Assembly: GCA_009785345.1 (NCBI GenBank)
Contig: WQWL01000004.1
Span: 22,693-86,692, forward strand
Source of the DNA: Oscillospiraceae bacterium
Lineage (GTDB): Bacteria > Bacillota > Clostridia > Oscillospirales > Oscillospiraceae
DNA: 64,000 nt
Reading direction: 5' to 3'
Of this stretch, positions 36,805 through 45,270 are shown piece after piece. Numbering within the stretch: position 1 is the stretch's first letter; the number at the start of each line of letters is the position of its first letter. Position numbers and translations under genes: made by a program. The notes beneath the pieces are model-generated. The model saw only the letters and a program-made list of their open reading frames with translations. It searched no databases and was not told the DNA's origin.

Positions 36805-37578
36805 ATGGATATACTTAGGGCACTTGAATCTATTCGCACACCTTTTTTAGACGTGCTTATAACTTGGATAACCAGGTTGGGGGAAGAAATGATTTTGATT
36901 GTCATTTTTTGCTTCATTTTTTGGTGTATTAGTAAACGCAAAGCGTATGTTATCGGCATTGTGTTTTTCTTCACAGCTATTATTGTACAAGGAATGAAAA
37001 TAACATTCAGAGTTGATCGTCCATGGGTTTATGATCCAACATTTCCAACTGTTACAGGTGCAGAAGGCACTGCAACAAGCTACGCATTTCCAAGTGGACA
37101 CACGCAAGCAGCTGCCGCATATCTCATGCCGCTGGGTATGCTTCTAAAGAACAAAGTTCTGAAAGTCATCATGTTTATGCTTGCAATACTCGTTGCGTTT
37201 TCAAGGATGTATCTCGGTGTTCACTTTATGTCTGATGTCATTGTTTCTCTCGCCATTGTATTTGTCGCGACACTCTTGGTAATCAAACTTTATTATAACG
37301 CCCCAGATAATACAAAGAACAAAATTTTGTTCCCGCTTTTGACTATTATCGTTTCTGTTGCATTGTTGGTTCTTGTGCTAGTTTTGGACAGAGCGGGTGT
37401 TACATATGCATCAGAGCTTAGGGACAGCGTATTAGCCGCGGGATCTGCTTTAGGTTTTGCAGTTGGTATGTATATTGAGCAAATGTATATTAAGTTTTCT
37501 GTCAAATCGAAAAATATCGGAATTCATATTATAAAGAATGGCACATGGGTTCGATGCAATAATTGGGAAAGTGCCTGA
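36805..37578 (+). CDS. PAP2-family membrane phosphatase
   Basis: 257 aa with about six helices. The three phosphatase motifs are present: KITFRVDRP, PSGHTQ and SRMYLGVHFMSD. Such enzymes remove phosphate from undecaprenyl pyrophosphate or phosphatidic acid-type lipids. GGAGGG stands 9 bases before the ATG. The gene ends only 3 bases before a remnant of the Roc-COR gene, so its last few residues may come from a rearrangement. Confidence 0.9.
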   Translation: MDILRALESIRTPFLDVLITWITRLGEEMILIVIFCFIFWCISKRKAYVIGIVFFFTAIIVQGMKITFRVDRPWVYDPTFPTVTGAEGTATSYAFPSGHTQAAAAYLMPLGMLLKNKVLKVIMFMLAILVAFSRMYLGVHFMSDVIVSLAIVFVATLLVIKLYYNAPDNTKNKILFPLLTIIVSVALLVLVLVLDRAGVTYASELRDSVLAAGSALGFAVGMYIEQMYIKFSVKSKNIGIHIIKNGTWVRCNNWESA

Positions 37579-37580
37579 CC

Positions 37581-37662
37581 AATTGCGCGTACCAGTTTCC
37601 CCAATATTCACAACCCATTTCACGCAGAGCCTTCTGGAAGTTGCCCCATATATGGCGATATC
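37581..37662 (-). pseudogene. Fragment of a second Roc-COR N-terminal gene
   Basis: The minus strand reads GNFQKALREMGCEYWGNWYA, matching DNFQNALCDIGCEYWGNWYA of the gene at 44156-44989; the DNA aligns with 44367-44458 except for a missing 10 bases, which shifts the frame. Flanking gene parts are gone. The 580-base gap up to the NACHT gene holds otherwise only the hairpins and tiny ORF listed next. Confidence 0.8.
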
Positions 37663-37909
37663 TGCTCACTTGCCTTAATGCTTACAGATATGTTGCCTTC
37701 CGTATAGTAAACGACGTCGGCTCGCCCAATTTTCGTGTTTTCGCGGCTCAATCACTTTCAAGCCTAATGTCTTACAATACCGATATGCGGGCACGAGAGG
37801 GCGGTTCTCCGTGAGCCAATGTCATTAAGTTATCATTAACAAGTAGACCCCTAACAAAAATAATTAAATAAAAGCGATAAAACACTTGACAAGCATCAGT
37901 TTGTGTGCA

Positions 37910-37941
37910 GCCTCTTTTACTAACAAATTAGTAAAAGAGGC
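37910..37941. terminator. Perfect 14-bp hairpin in the gap before the NACHT gene
   Basis: GCCTCTTTTACTAA / TTAGTAAAAGAGGC with loop CAAA; a second 10-bp pairing CCTTGTAATT / AATTACAAGG (37942-37980) follows and puts an AAGGAGG partly inside its arm. Confidence 0.5.
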
Positions 37942-37991
37942 CCTTGTAATTAGAAAAGTATGTCCAATTCAATTACAAGGAGGTCTACACA

Positions 37992-38015
37992 ATGACATTG
38001 CTCCGTGAGCTGTAA
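37992..38015 (+). CDS. Possible 7-codon leader peptide
   Basis: ATG with perfect AAGGAGG 8 bases before it codes MTLLREL then TAA. The strong site and nearby hairpins suggest either a leader peptide or the stump of a lost gene (MTLLREL is a plausible protein start). Undecided. Confidence 0.3.
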   Translation: MTLLREL

Positions 38016-38161
38016 CTCAGCGATTTCTCAATTTCACAAATTTCTGCTAATTCTTCCATATTCTATCAGTATATGATACACTGAGCATGTTTCATTTTAC
38101 GATAACTATTATCCCTAGTCTTCAGATGCAGTTATTTTGATGTTGTGAGGAAAAAAAAACT

Positions 38162-41100
38162 ATGAGAAGGAAGTTGAAAAATAATATATTGTTTCAGCCG
38201 GTGAAAGTAAAGGATTATTCGAAATTTTTTGTGGCATTGGGGAAAGCAACACTTTATGGTGTCAGCAAAGAATTTGATAAATCTGCACTTAGTTTTATGG
38301 ATGCGGGTGCAGCTTTGGGACTTGATGAAACTGACGAACGGTTGGCGTGGAAACTTTTAGATCGCTCAATCGTCCACGCAATAACTGATTTGGTGAGTGA
38401 GAGTAAAAATAGTATTCCTCAATCTGATGAGGAGACTTTTATTGCCAATATCAAAAAATTTAAGTACAACAAAGAAATTGAAATTGATCCTGACTTCTTT
38501 GAACGCCCGAAAGAATGTCAGTTCATAAAGGATCTTCAAGAAGTATTTCGTGAATGGCTTGTGCTGGCAGGTGTAGATGCTAACAAAACTGAAGCCATTG
38601 TTCACAGACTTCCTGGTTTTTTTGTGTATTCACTGCATAGTGAGTGGTGTAATAATCCGGAAAAATATAGAAGTCTACTTAGCGAATCACCTTTTTCAGG
38701 TTCAGTGCAGATGGAAGAAGAATGGGACAGATACAAGGCTTATTTGGAAAAACAAATACAGGAACGTATATTTGATGAGGTATTTAGCTTGGCGCAAATA
38801 TTCGTTCCGCTCTGTGGCTATTTTAATAAAATAACAGAACACGCAAAAGATACTGACAGAAAAGAAAGCGGCACACAACTCGACCTTGATTCTATACCTG
38901 CTCGAAAAACGCAGAAAATTGTAGTTGATCTTGAAACGTGCATACATGAGTGGATAAGCAAGGACGACAACGAGGATGCGATTCGTGTAATCAGCGGAGG
39001 ACCGGGCAGTGGAAAATCTTCATTTGTTAAAATGCTTGCGGCTTCCATTTCAACGACCCACGATGTTCTGTTTATCCCGCTTTATAAACTTGATTTAAGG
39101 CGTGATGTCAAAGAAGTCGTTGGCGAATTTTTGGTTTCCAATCGAGTTTTCCACAAAAATCCGATCGGTGAATCAGAACAACTCCTGATCATCTTTGATG
39201 GCTTAGATGAAATCATGCAACAAGGCAAGGCGAGTATAGATGCCGGGACTGATTTCACGAATCAGATTTTACAGCTATTACGAGATCACAATTCTTATGA
39301 TAGACTGCAGATTCGTGTGATCATCACAGGTCGTGACTTGCCGGTACAAGCTATAGATACAAACCTCAGACGGGAAGGTCAGATACTCCATGTTTTGCCG
39401 TACTATGTTGATCAGAAAAAGTCAATAGGTATATATTTTGAAGATGAAACCTACTTTGACCCTGATGGCTTATTAAAGGACGATAAGCGGAGGCAATGGT
39501 GGGTGAAGTATGGGAAATTAACCGGAGGGAAATATGCTGGACTTCCGTCAGAACTCGATAGATCGGCTTTAGAGGATATTACTGCCCAGCCTCTCCTAAA
39601 TTATTTATTGGCATTGAGTTTTGAGCGCAAAGAAGTACATTTTTCCCAAAAAATGAATCTGAATGAAATTTACAACGATTTGATTGATGCGGTCTATGAA
39701 CGCGGATGGCAGTCTCAGCGGCATAAAGGTGAACCTGTCCAACCGGGTCATCCAACAATTCAAGGCGTCGAGAAAGACGACTATGATAGAGTATTGGAAG
39801 AAATCGCTGTTTCTGCCTGGCAGGGTGCGGGACGGACAGCTACATTGCAAGATATCGAAAAAAGGTGCGCAAATAACAAGTTGAAACATGTTCTTGAGAG
39901 GTTTCAAGAACAGGCAAAAGAAGGCGTTACGAATCTTCTCACTGCGTTTTATTTCCGTGAAGCCGACACACGAGACCCAGATGGGGATAAAACATTTGAA
40001 TTTACCCATAAAAATTTTGGAGAATATTTAGCGGCTAGGAGAATAGTGAGACAGCTTTCAAACACAAAAACAGCGCTGGATCAATCATTTGGCTGGACGG
40101 TTGAAATCGCGCTGGAGCACTGGATTCACGTTTGCAGTAGAGTTCCTATTGACGAATATATTTTCCAGTACTTGTGTAATGAGATTGAGAGAAACAAGAA
40201 GGCTGACGTGAAAAGATGGCAACAGATGCTCTGTGAGCTAATTGCCTACATGTTAAAAAATGGTATGCCCTACGATAAAGTACCACAGCTAACATTTGTT
40301 GAAAAAGTACGATTTTCCAGAAACTCAGAAGAAGCTTTGCTGGCGGCGCTGTCTGCTTGTTCTCGTTACACGAAGGAAATCTCCAAGATAGACTGGCCTG
40401 GCGCAATGCCGATAGACTTTCCCCACATAACCTCTGCCGGTGAGTGGCTTTCCAAACTAAGTGGTCAACGAAGGGGGACTAATATTGCCATTTCATGCTT
40501 AAATCATCTTGATCTTTCAAGATGCATTCTGCATAGAAGAGATTTATATCGAGCCAACTTAGAGCACTCGTCTTTGAAAAATTGTGACTTGGATCATGCG
40601 ATTTTAGCTGAGGCTAAATTGCATAAAGCTGATTTGAGTGGAAGTCGTCTCAGGAATGCAAACTTGAGGGACGCTGATCTAAGGAAAGTCTTTTTAGAAA
40701 CTGAGAGGTTGTCTTTTGATGGGGTTATCTTAGATGACGTTAAGGCGGATGATGCTCAAATATATTTCACCCGTGGCATTGCGCATCGATATAATAACAA
40801 TTATTCAAAGGCTGAAAAAGAATTTAACAAAGCAATAGAACTTGTGCCAGATAATGCGCAGTACTATAATTGTCGCGGTGTAAATTACCGTTGGTCAAAC
40901 AAACATCGGAAGGCGATTGTAGATCACACGAAGGCAATAGATCTTGCGCCGGACAATGCTCAATACTTCCACGATCGTGGAGCGAGCTACTCTTGGCTTA
41001 GAGAACATGGAAAAGCATCTGCTGATTATACGAAAGCAATAGAGCTTGCACCTAATAATGCTGGATTTTATTCTGATCGTGGTAATAATTACAGGTGGCT

Positions 41101-41617
41101 CAGAGAGTACGAAAAAGCAGTTGCTGATCATACGAAAGCAGTAGAACTTGTGACTTGGAATACCGAATATAAGGCAGAGTTGGCTTTCGCTCAGTATAAA
41201 GTCGGAGACATTGATCTGGCCTTTAGAAATTTAGATAGCGCGCTTTGTATGAACAATCCCTCATTTCTTGCTTATCGTAATTCGGGTGTAATACGATTAA
41301 AAGTTGCAAAGAAAAAGCAAGAAAGATGTGGGTCTGAAGTACTGGATATGCTTAATAAAGCGATAAAATTGACAGAGGGAAGGTTTGATTGGGGATCTAG
41401 CCTATCCTATATGCGGCGCGCGGAATATTATTTATATACAAATGAATTAGATACCGCCCTAGCGGATCTGAATCATGCGATTGTACTCAACGAAGATAAT
41501 GACCAAGCGTGGTTTTACCTCTCGAAATACTATGAACAGACAGGAGATACGCAGCAAAGTGCACTTTGCTTAAGCAGAGCTAAGGCATTTGGGTATACGC
41601 TGGAAGATGATGATTGA
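38162..41617 (+). CDS. NACHT-type STAND NTPase with pentapeptide and TPR repeats
   Basis: 1151 aa. Residues 1-265 are a helical N-terminal region of unknown activity. The NACHT module has Walker A SGGPGSGKSSFVKML (about 279), Walker B LLIIFDGLDEIMQQ (about 345) and sensor VIITGRD. Residues about 780-850 hold pentapeptide-type repeats (DLYRANLEHSSLKNCDLDHA), and about 865-1150 TPR repeats (AIELAPNNAGFYSDRGNNYR). STAND proteins of this build act as sensors, and bacterial NACHT proteins are known anti-phage factors; a defence role is inference. No toxic effector domain is recognisable. It lies between two decayed pieces of the duplicated block, as if inserted there. Confidence 0.88.
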   Translation: MRRKLKNNILFQPVKVKDYSKFFVALGKATLYGVSKEFDKSALSFMDAGAALGLDETDERLAWKLLDRSIVHAITDLVSESKNSIPQSDEETFIANIKKFKYNKEIEIDPDFFERPKECQFIKDLQEVFREWLVLAGVDANKTEAIVHRLPGFFVYSLHSEWCNNPEKYRSLLSESPFSGSVQMEEEWDRYKAYLEKQIQERIFDEVFSLAQIFVPLCGYFNKITEHAKDTDRKESGTQLDLDSIPARKTQKIVVDLETCIHEWISKDDNEDAIRVISGGPGSGKSSFVKMLAASISTTHDVLFIPLYKLDLRRDVKEVVGEFLVSNRVFHKNPIGESEQLLIIFDGLDEIMQQGKASIDAGTDFTNQILQLLRDHNSYDRLQIRVIITGRDLPVQAIDTNLRREGQILHVLPYYVDQKKSIGIYFEDETYFDPDGLLKDDKRRQWWVKYGKLTGGKYAGLPSELDRSALEDITAQPLLNYLLALSFERKEVHFSQKMNLNEIYNDLIDAVYERGWQSQRHKGEPVQPGHPTIQGVEKDDYDRVLEEIAVSAWQGAGRTATLQDIEKRCANNKLKHVLERFQEQAKEGVTNLLTAFYFREADTRDPDGDKTFEFTHKNFGEYLAARRIVRQLSNTKTALDQSFGWTVEIALEHWIHVCSRVPIDEYIFQYLCNEIERNKKADVKRWQQMLCELIAYMLKNGMPYDKVPQLTFVEKVRFSRNSEEALLAALSACSRYTKEISKIDWPGAMPIDFPHITSAGEWLSKLSGQRRGTNIAISCLNHLDLSRCILHRRDLYRANLEHSSLKNCDLDHAILAEAKLHKADLSGSRLRNANLRDADLRKVFLETERLSFDGVILDDVKADDAQIYFTRGIAHRYNNNYSKAEKEFNKAIELVPDNAQYYNCRGVNYRWSNKHRKAIVDHTKAIDLAPDNAQYFHDRGASYSWLREHGKASADYTKAIELAPNNAGFYSDRGNNYRWLREYEKAVADHTKAVELVTWNTEYKAELAFAQYKVGDIDLAFRNLDSALCMNNPSFLAYRNSGVIRLKVAKKKQERCGSEVLDMLNKAIKLTEGRFDWGSSLSYMRRAEYYLYTNELDTALADLNHAIVLNEDNDQAWFYLSKYYEQTGDTQQSALCLSRAKAFGYTLEDDD

Positions 41618-41795
41618 TTTGTTTAAAAAACATTCTAGAATTTTCTTATGTCCAACTTATGACAATAGTAGCAATAAATATTGTAAATATATCAATTATT
41701 TTTGCTCACAGCTTGAAGGATTGTTAGGCATAGAATATATAAATAGAGTCTGCGCAAAGTCGTAGAATGACCGAGGAGCAGGGAGAGTAATTATT
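41618..41795. other. Gap with a degenerate palindromic repeat
   Basis: TCTGCGCAAAGTCGTAGAAT followed by GACCGAGG (from about 41749) looks like a worn copy of the CGTCATTCTGCG repeat family. Nothing else seen. Confidence 0.35.
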
Positions 41796-42010
41796 ATGAA
41801 GAAAAAGATTTTCCTGTCATTCTTAGTGTGTTTTCATCTATAATGGCATTTGGCGGTGCTTTCGCTCCACCTGCTATGCGCTTTGTTTATGACATTTTTG
41901 GTGATTACACAAATGCTTGGTATTTTCTGATAGCATCAGGAGTTGCTGTATTAATCTGCTTTATTGGTGTGAATGTGACAGGCAAGAAATTATTAAATTC
42001 GCAAAATTGA
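41796..42010 (+). pseudogene. Decayed second copy of the OFA-type MFS gene
   Basis: ATGAAGAAAAAGATTTT, the start of the gene at 34493, is fused directly to its last 200 bases (about 8 mismatches by eye). The intact gene has GAAAAAGATTT at 34498 and at 35525, so deletion of 1027 bp between these short direct repeats explains the fusion. It shifts the frame: reading from the ATG gives MKKKIFLSFLVCFHL and a stop. Confidence 0.9.
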
Positions 42011-42070
42011 TGCACGTAATCACCATCCTTTCCACAGCAGTTTTGTGTTATAAACTTGAGTAAAAGTGTG

Positions 42071-42313
42071 GTTATTCTTATAATCTCATATATAATGCTG
42101 CTTTTTTAGTTGAGGAAGGTGACGGTTACGCCTTGACTATAGATCGCCTTGTAACTACTTCTGAAAACCATCCTTTATGTTTCGTGCCATGCGAGCCAAA
42201 GATGGAAGTACGTTCAAACATAGTGTGGAAAAAGCAACAGGTGTTCTCAAAATCTTCGCAGAAGTTTTTAGAGAGACTGCAGGAGTTGATGCAATACCCG
42301 GCATTGCTATGAA
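42071..42313 (+). pseudogene. Decayed second copy of the LysR gene
   Basis: ATTCTTAT, the bases around the LysR start at 35821, is joined to the last third of the gene; the frame codes YNAAFLVEEGDGYALTIDRL and on to FLERLQELMQYPALL. About 660 bp are missing and there is no start codon. The gap before it (42011-42070) resembles the leader of the intact MFS gene rather than the intact MFS-LysR gap. Confidence 0.88.
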
Positions 42314-42379
42314 AGGGACACTTCATCAAAACGCCAATAACGGTGCTACAGCCCCTTCTTATCCCATTCCCGACGGCAT

Positions 42380-44140
42380 TTACCAGCCGAACATCTGTGC
42401 ACCCTGTTTATATAGATTGGCACAACCTTTCAAAATATCTGTTTTCAGTTTTTTATTTAGGGGAGTTCCGGGCGTCAGTGCGTCCTTAAGTAAATTTCGC
42501 CCCCTTGTGAATATTCCACTTCCTCTAACATCATTTGCTGTCTGTGCTGTTTCGTTGCTCTCCACTTTTTCTGCCGTGCGATTCAAAATCTCCGCTTCTT
42601 CCGCAAAACCTATTGCCTGAAATTCTTCCGCAAGACTACGAAAATCTCCTGCAAAGTCAAACTTGCAGTTTTGGAAGTTGTACTCGGTGTGGTCACTTAT
42701 ATTACCTCCAGCCACCTTCTCAACATTGCCATGAACGATGATTTCAGTATAATTCTCGATGAGATTGTATATATTTACCGTTGGTGTTGCTGACACAGTC
42801 TGCCCCGTTCCAGGAATCGGGATGCCTTGATTTGTCGCAATAAGGTCTTTGATATCCTGTCCGGATTTCATCAAGGGAACTTTCACCAATGATGGCAACA
42901 AATCCTGTGCGGTATTGCTGATAATCCGATACCAAGATTCCGGTTTAGCACTCCGGTATGTATCCAAAATACGGTTTATTATTTCGCGAATTTTAGAGAT
43001 AAATTCTGTTTGTCCTGCTCCTTTTACACGAACACTAATCCTATTTTCACTTTCCTCAAGTATCAGTGCAACTGCATCCGTATCGTGCAGCACTGCACCT
43101 CTCAGCCAAATGTCCTCCTCGCCACGAACGTATTCACAAGCGCATACAATTAGCCTTGAAATGATGTTTTCCGGAAGCCGCACCTCCGCGCGATATTCCA
43201 TCAAGAGGCTGTTTGCCTCGTCAAATTCCTTGCCGAAATGGAGATACTTATCTGGCAAGCCCCCGAGTAGTGTAGGAATAATAATATCCTCGCCCTCAAA
43301 ATAGGCCAGTTCATATTTATTCATGAGCATGAATATAAACTCAGCCTTTTTCATGGGGTAACGTTTAGGCTCATCATTGAAAATTTCTGCAAAATCTCGT
43401 TTACCTAAACGGGTTCGTCGATTCCGTAAGCCCCAATTTATAACCTTGTAAATGCCGTTGGCAATCCAGTCCGGGTTCAGCACAACGGTATCATATTCAG
43501 TCAAATCAGGATACCACAAGCTCGCACCCAACGACGTCAGGCTATTCAGTATCTCTTTGAACCGTTCAGGTTCGACTTTGCATTCAGAGGCAATTGTTTC
43601 AAATTCTTTAGGTGATATGTTTTCCAGCCTATTATCTGCATCCTTATCAAACAGTTCCTCGATTTTCTCCTTCACACGGAAATCATCAGCTGGTATAACC
43701 TGGTTATTCCAACTGGGGGCATCTCGCACAAGCTGCGCGACTTTTTCTCGGAACACTTCCAACTCTTCATACTCTTTATCAATGTTCACATAGAAAAATT
43801 CATCTTGAATAAACGGATACATTCTTCGTAAATCGTTTTCAAGCAAGCGCGGAGGATTGTCATCATCTCGTAAATTGACTAATATGAGCGTTGGTGAATC
43901 TCCACCATAATTGCGCACATGATCCAGCCAGTACTCCAAACGGTTACGCCCTTCTGTTCGACCATCATACACAATCACATATAAACACCGCGCAGAGAGG
44001 AAACAGCGGTGGGCGAAATGTGTTATAACATGCCCAGCAAAGTCCCAAATTCGTGCCTTTACATCGCGCCTGTTCTCTCCTCTGTCAATTTGCCAAACAC
44101 TAGTGTCCACTCCTCCTGTGCTTTCTTCCTCATCTGTCAT
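42380..44140 (-). CDS. Roc-COR GTPase, C-terminal part after an in-frame stop
   Basis: 586 aa from the first ATG after the stop. It carries the rest of the Roc domain: G3 RIWDFAGHVITHF, an NLRD in the G4 position (LILVNLRDD instead of NKxD), then a COR domain with SPKEFETIASECKVEPERF and TVVLNPDWIANGIYKVIN. The C-terminal part is uncharacterised and ends QGAQMFGW. Roc-COR proteins are large switch GTPases. Reading upstream in the same frame leads through DPTTK, a TAA, and directly into the P-loop of the neighbouring ORF, so both parts are one ancestral gene. Whether this fragment is translated (CAGATGA context, no good ribosome site) is doubtful. Confidence 0.85.
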   Translation of the reverse strand: MTDEEESTGGVDTSVWQIDRGENRRDVKARIWDFAGHVITHFAHRCFLSARCLYVIVYDGRTEGRNRLEYWLDHVRNYGGDSPTLILVNLRDDDNPPRLLENDLRRMYPFIQDEFFYVNIDKEYEELEVFREKVAQLVRDAPSWNNQVIPADDFRVKEKIEELFDKDADNRLENISPKEFETIASECKVEPERFKEILNSLTSLGASLWYPDLTEYDTVVLNPDWIANGIYKVINWGLRNRRTRLGKRDFAEIFNDEPKRYPMKKAEFIFMLMNKYELAYFEGEDIIIPTLLGGLPDKYLHFGKEFDEANSLLMEYRAEVRLPENIISRLIVCACEYVRGEEDIWLRGAVLHDTDAVALILEESENRISVRVKGAGQTEFISKIREIINRILDTYRSAKPESWYRIISNTAQDLLPSLVKVPLMKSGQDIKDLIATNQGIPIPGTGQTVSATPTVNIYNLIENYTEIIVHGNVEKVAGGNISDHTEYNFQNCKFDFAGDFRSLAEEFQAIGFAEEAEILNRTAEKVESNETAQTANDVRGSGIFTRGRNLLKDALTPGTPLNKKLKTDILKGCANLYKQGAQMFGW

Positions 44141-44155
44141 TTTTGTCGTTGGGTC

Positions 44156-44989
44156 TTACAGACGGCGGGCAAGGCAGGTTTTCCCCGCGCCCTTTTCGCC
44201 CAATATAATAATTCGTGTTTCACTGATGGTTTCCGTGCCTTGCTTCGACCTTTCCATATAACGTCCAACTGATGCAGCACCTTCTTCGAGATACTCTTTT
44301 GGCACGCTCAATCGCGTCTCAATTTCCTCATAGCCGTTACTGTCCAATGCAAAGCCTCGCTTGAATAACTGCGCGTACCAGTTTCCCCAATATTCGCAAC
44401 CTATATCACACAGAGCGTTCTGGAAGTTGTCCCATATATCCCCATATATGGAGATATCATGATGAAAATTATGTCTCCCGGTTTTTATGTTTTCTAAATC
44501 CTCAAGCAGGAGGGGTCTTAAATCAATACACAAATGGTCGGCGGCGGCGACAGTGGCGTCGGCGGCATAGGCTGCGGCGTAGGCATAGGCGGCGGCGTGG
44601 GCTACGTAGGCGGCTGCGGCGTAGGCATAGGCGGCGGCGTGGGCTACGTAGGCGGCTGCGGCGTAGGCGGCGTAGGCATCGGCGTAGGCGGCGACAGCGA
44701 CAGCGGCGTCGGCGGCGTCGGCATAAGCGTCGTAGGCGGCGGCATAGGCGGCGGTGACATCGCCGGCGGCATAGGCGGCGGTGGCGGTGACATCCAATGC
44801 TCTCAGCACCGAAAGTAGATGTGTCTGCCTTCTATCGTCGCTCCTAATGGCTGTCCAATACTCAAAATCCCCTTTATTACCCAAAATTGGCAACACACGT
44901 ACTACACATAGCCAAGCAAATAAACAAATATCCTCACGCGTATGACCATGTAGTCGTTCTTCGATTTGATTTTTGAATTCTCCAGCCAT
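44156..44989 (-). CDS. Roc-COR GTPase, N-terminal part with Ala-rich repeats and the P-loop
   Basis: 277 aa. The N-terminus (ICLFAWLCVVRVLPILGNKG) is followed by an Ala/Tyr/Asp-rich region (about residues 68-150, units like AYAAAAYVAHAAAYAY) coded by GC-rich repeats, then a conserved segment GCEYWGNWYAQLFKRGF. It ends with the Roc P-loop IIILGEKGAGKTCLARRL and TAA. The stop falls between G1 and G3, so the product would lack most of the GTPase fold. A repeat of the GCEYWGNWYA part lies at 37581-37662. Ala-rich helical repeats like these probably act as sensor or scaffold; unproven. Confidence 0.82.
   Translation of the reverse strand: MAGEFKNQIEERLHGHTREDICLFAWLCVVRVLPILGNKGDFEYWTAIRSDDRRQTHLLSVLRALDVTATAAYAAGDVTAAYAAAYDAYADAADAAVAVAAYADAYAAYAAAAYVAHAAAYAYAAAAYVAHAAAYAYAAAYAADATVAAADHLCIDLRPLLLEDLENIKTGRHNFHHDISIYGDIWDNFQNALCDIGCEYWGNWYAQLFKRGFALDSNGYEEIETRLSVPKEYLEEGAASVGRYMERSKQGTETISETRIIILGEKGAGKTCLARRL
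44571..44669 (-). repeat. 42-bp tandem repeat in the Ala-rich region
   Basis: Unit GCTGCGGCGTAGGCATAGGC plus 22 more bases occurs twice exactly (44571-44612, 44613-44654) and partly a third time. Each unit codes 14 residues in frame. It lies in a strongly GC-rich stretch unlike the rest of the window. Confidence 0.9.
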
Positions 44990-45177
44990 GCTAACCCCTC
45001 CTCTTCTTGATTGAAATATGAGTTCATAAACTCATTGCATTACCATTTAAAACAACGGATAATGAACAAAAAAAGCATACCATAAAACATATCTGTAGTC
45101 TACCCTTTCCAGGCATAGATTTCCTGTTGAAGTATATTGATTCACACCGTATGGAAAAGTTAATGCTTGGCTCATTA

Positions 45178-45206
45178 TTGACATAGCTAGATGCTACGTG
45201 TAATAT
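45178..45206 (+). promoter_or_regulatory. Predicted promoter of the first propeller/solute-binding gene
   Basis: TTGACA, 17-base spacer, TAATAT; start near 45213, about 58 bases before the ATG. Confidence 0.65.
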
Positions 45207-45270
45207 TTGCAGTAGAAGCGGAAAGCAATGAGGTGTTTGATTATCTATATGTTTGAAAAATGAGGTCAGC

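Noticed and set aside
37563-37814. 83-aa plus-strand ORF after PAP2
   Set aside because: It is antisense to the Roc-COR fragment, whose minus-strand reading matches a real protein.
44534-44818. Gly-rich 94-aa ORF on the plus strand
   Set aside because: It is the antisense reading of the GCC/GCT-rich Ala repeats of the Roc-COR gene; no ribosome site and extreme composition.
42380-44989. Split Roc-COR as a programmed frameshift
   Set aside because: Both parts are in the same frame and separated only by TAA; no slippery site is needed or seen.
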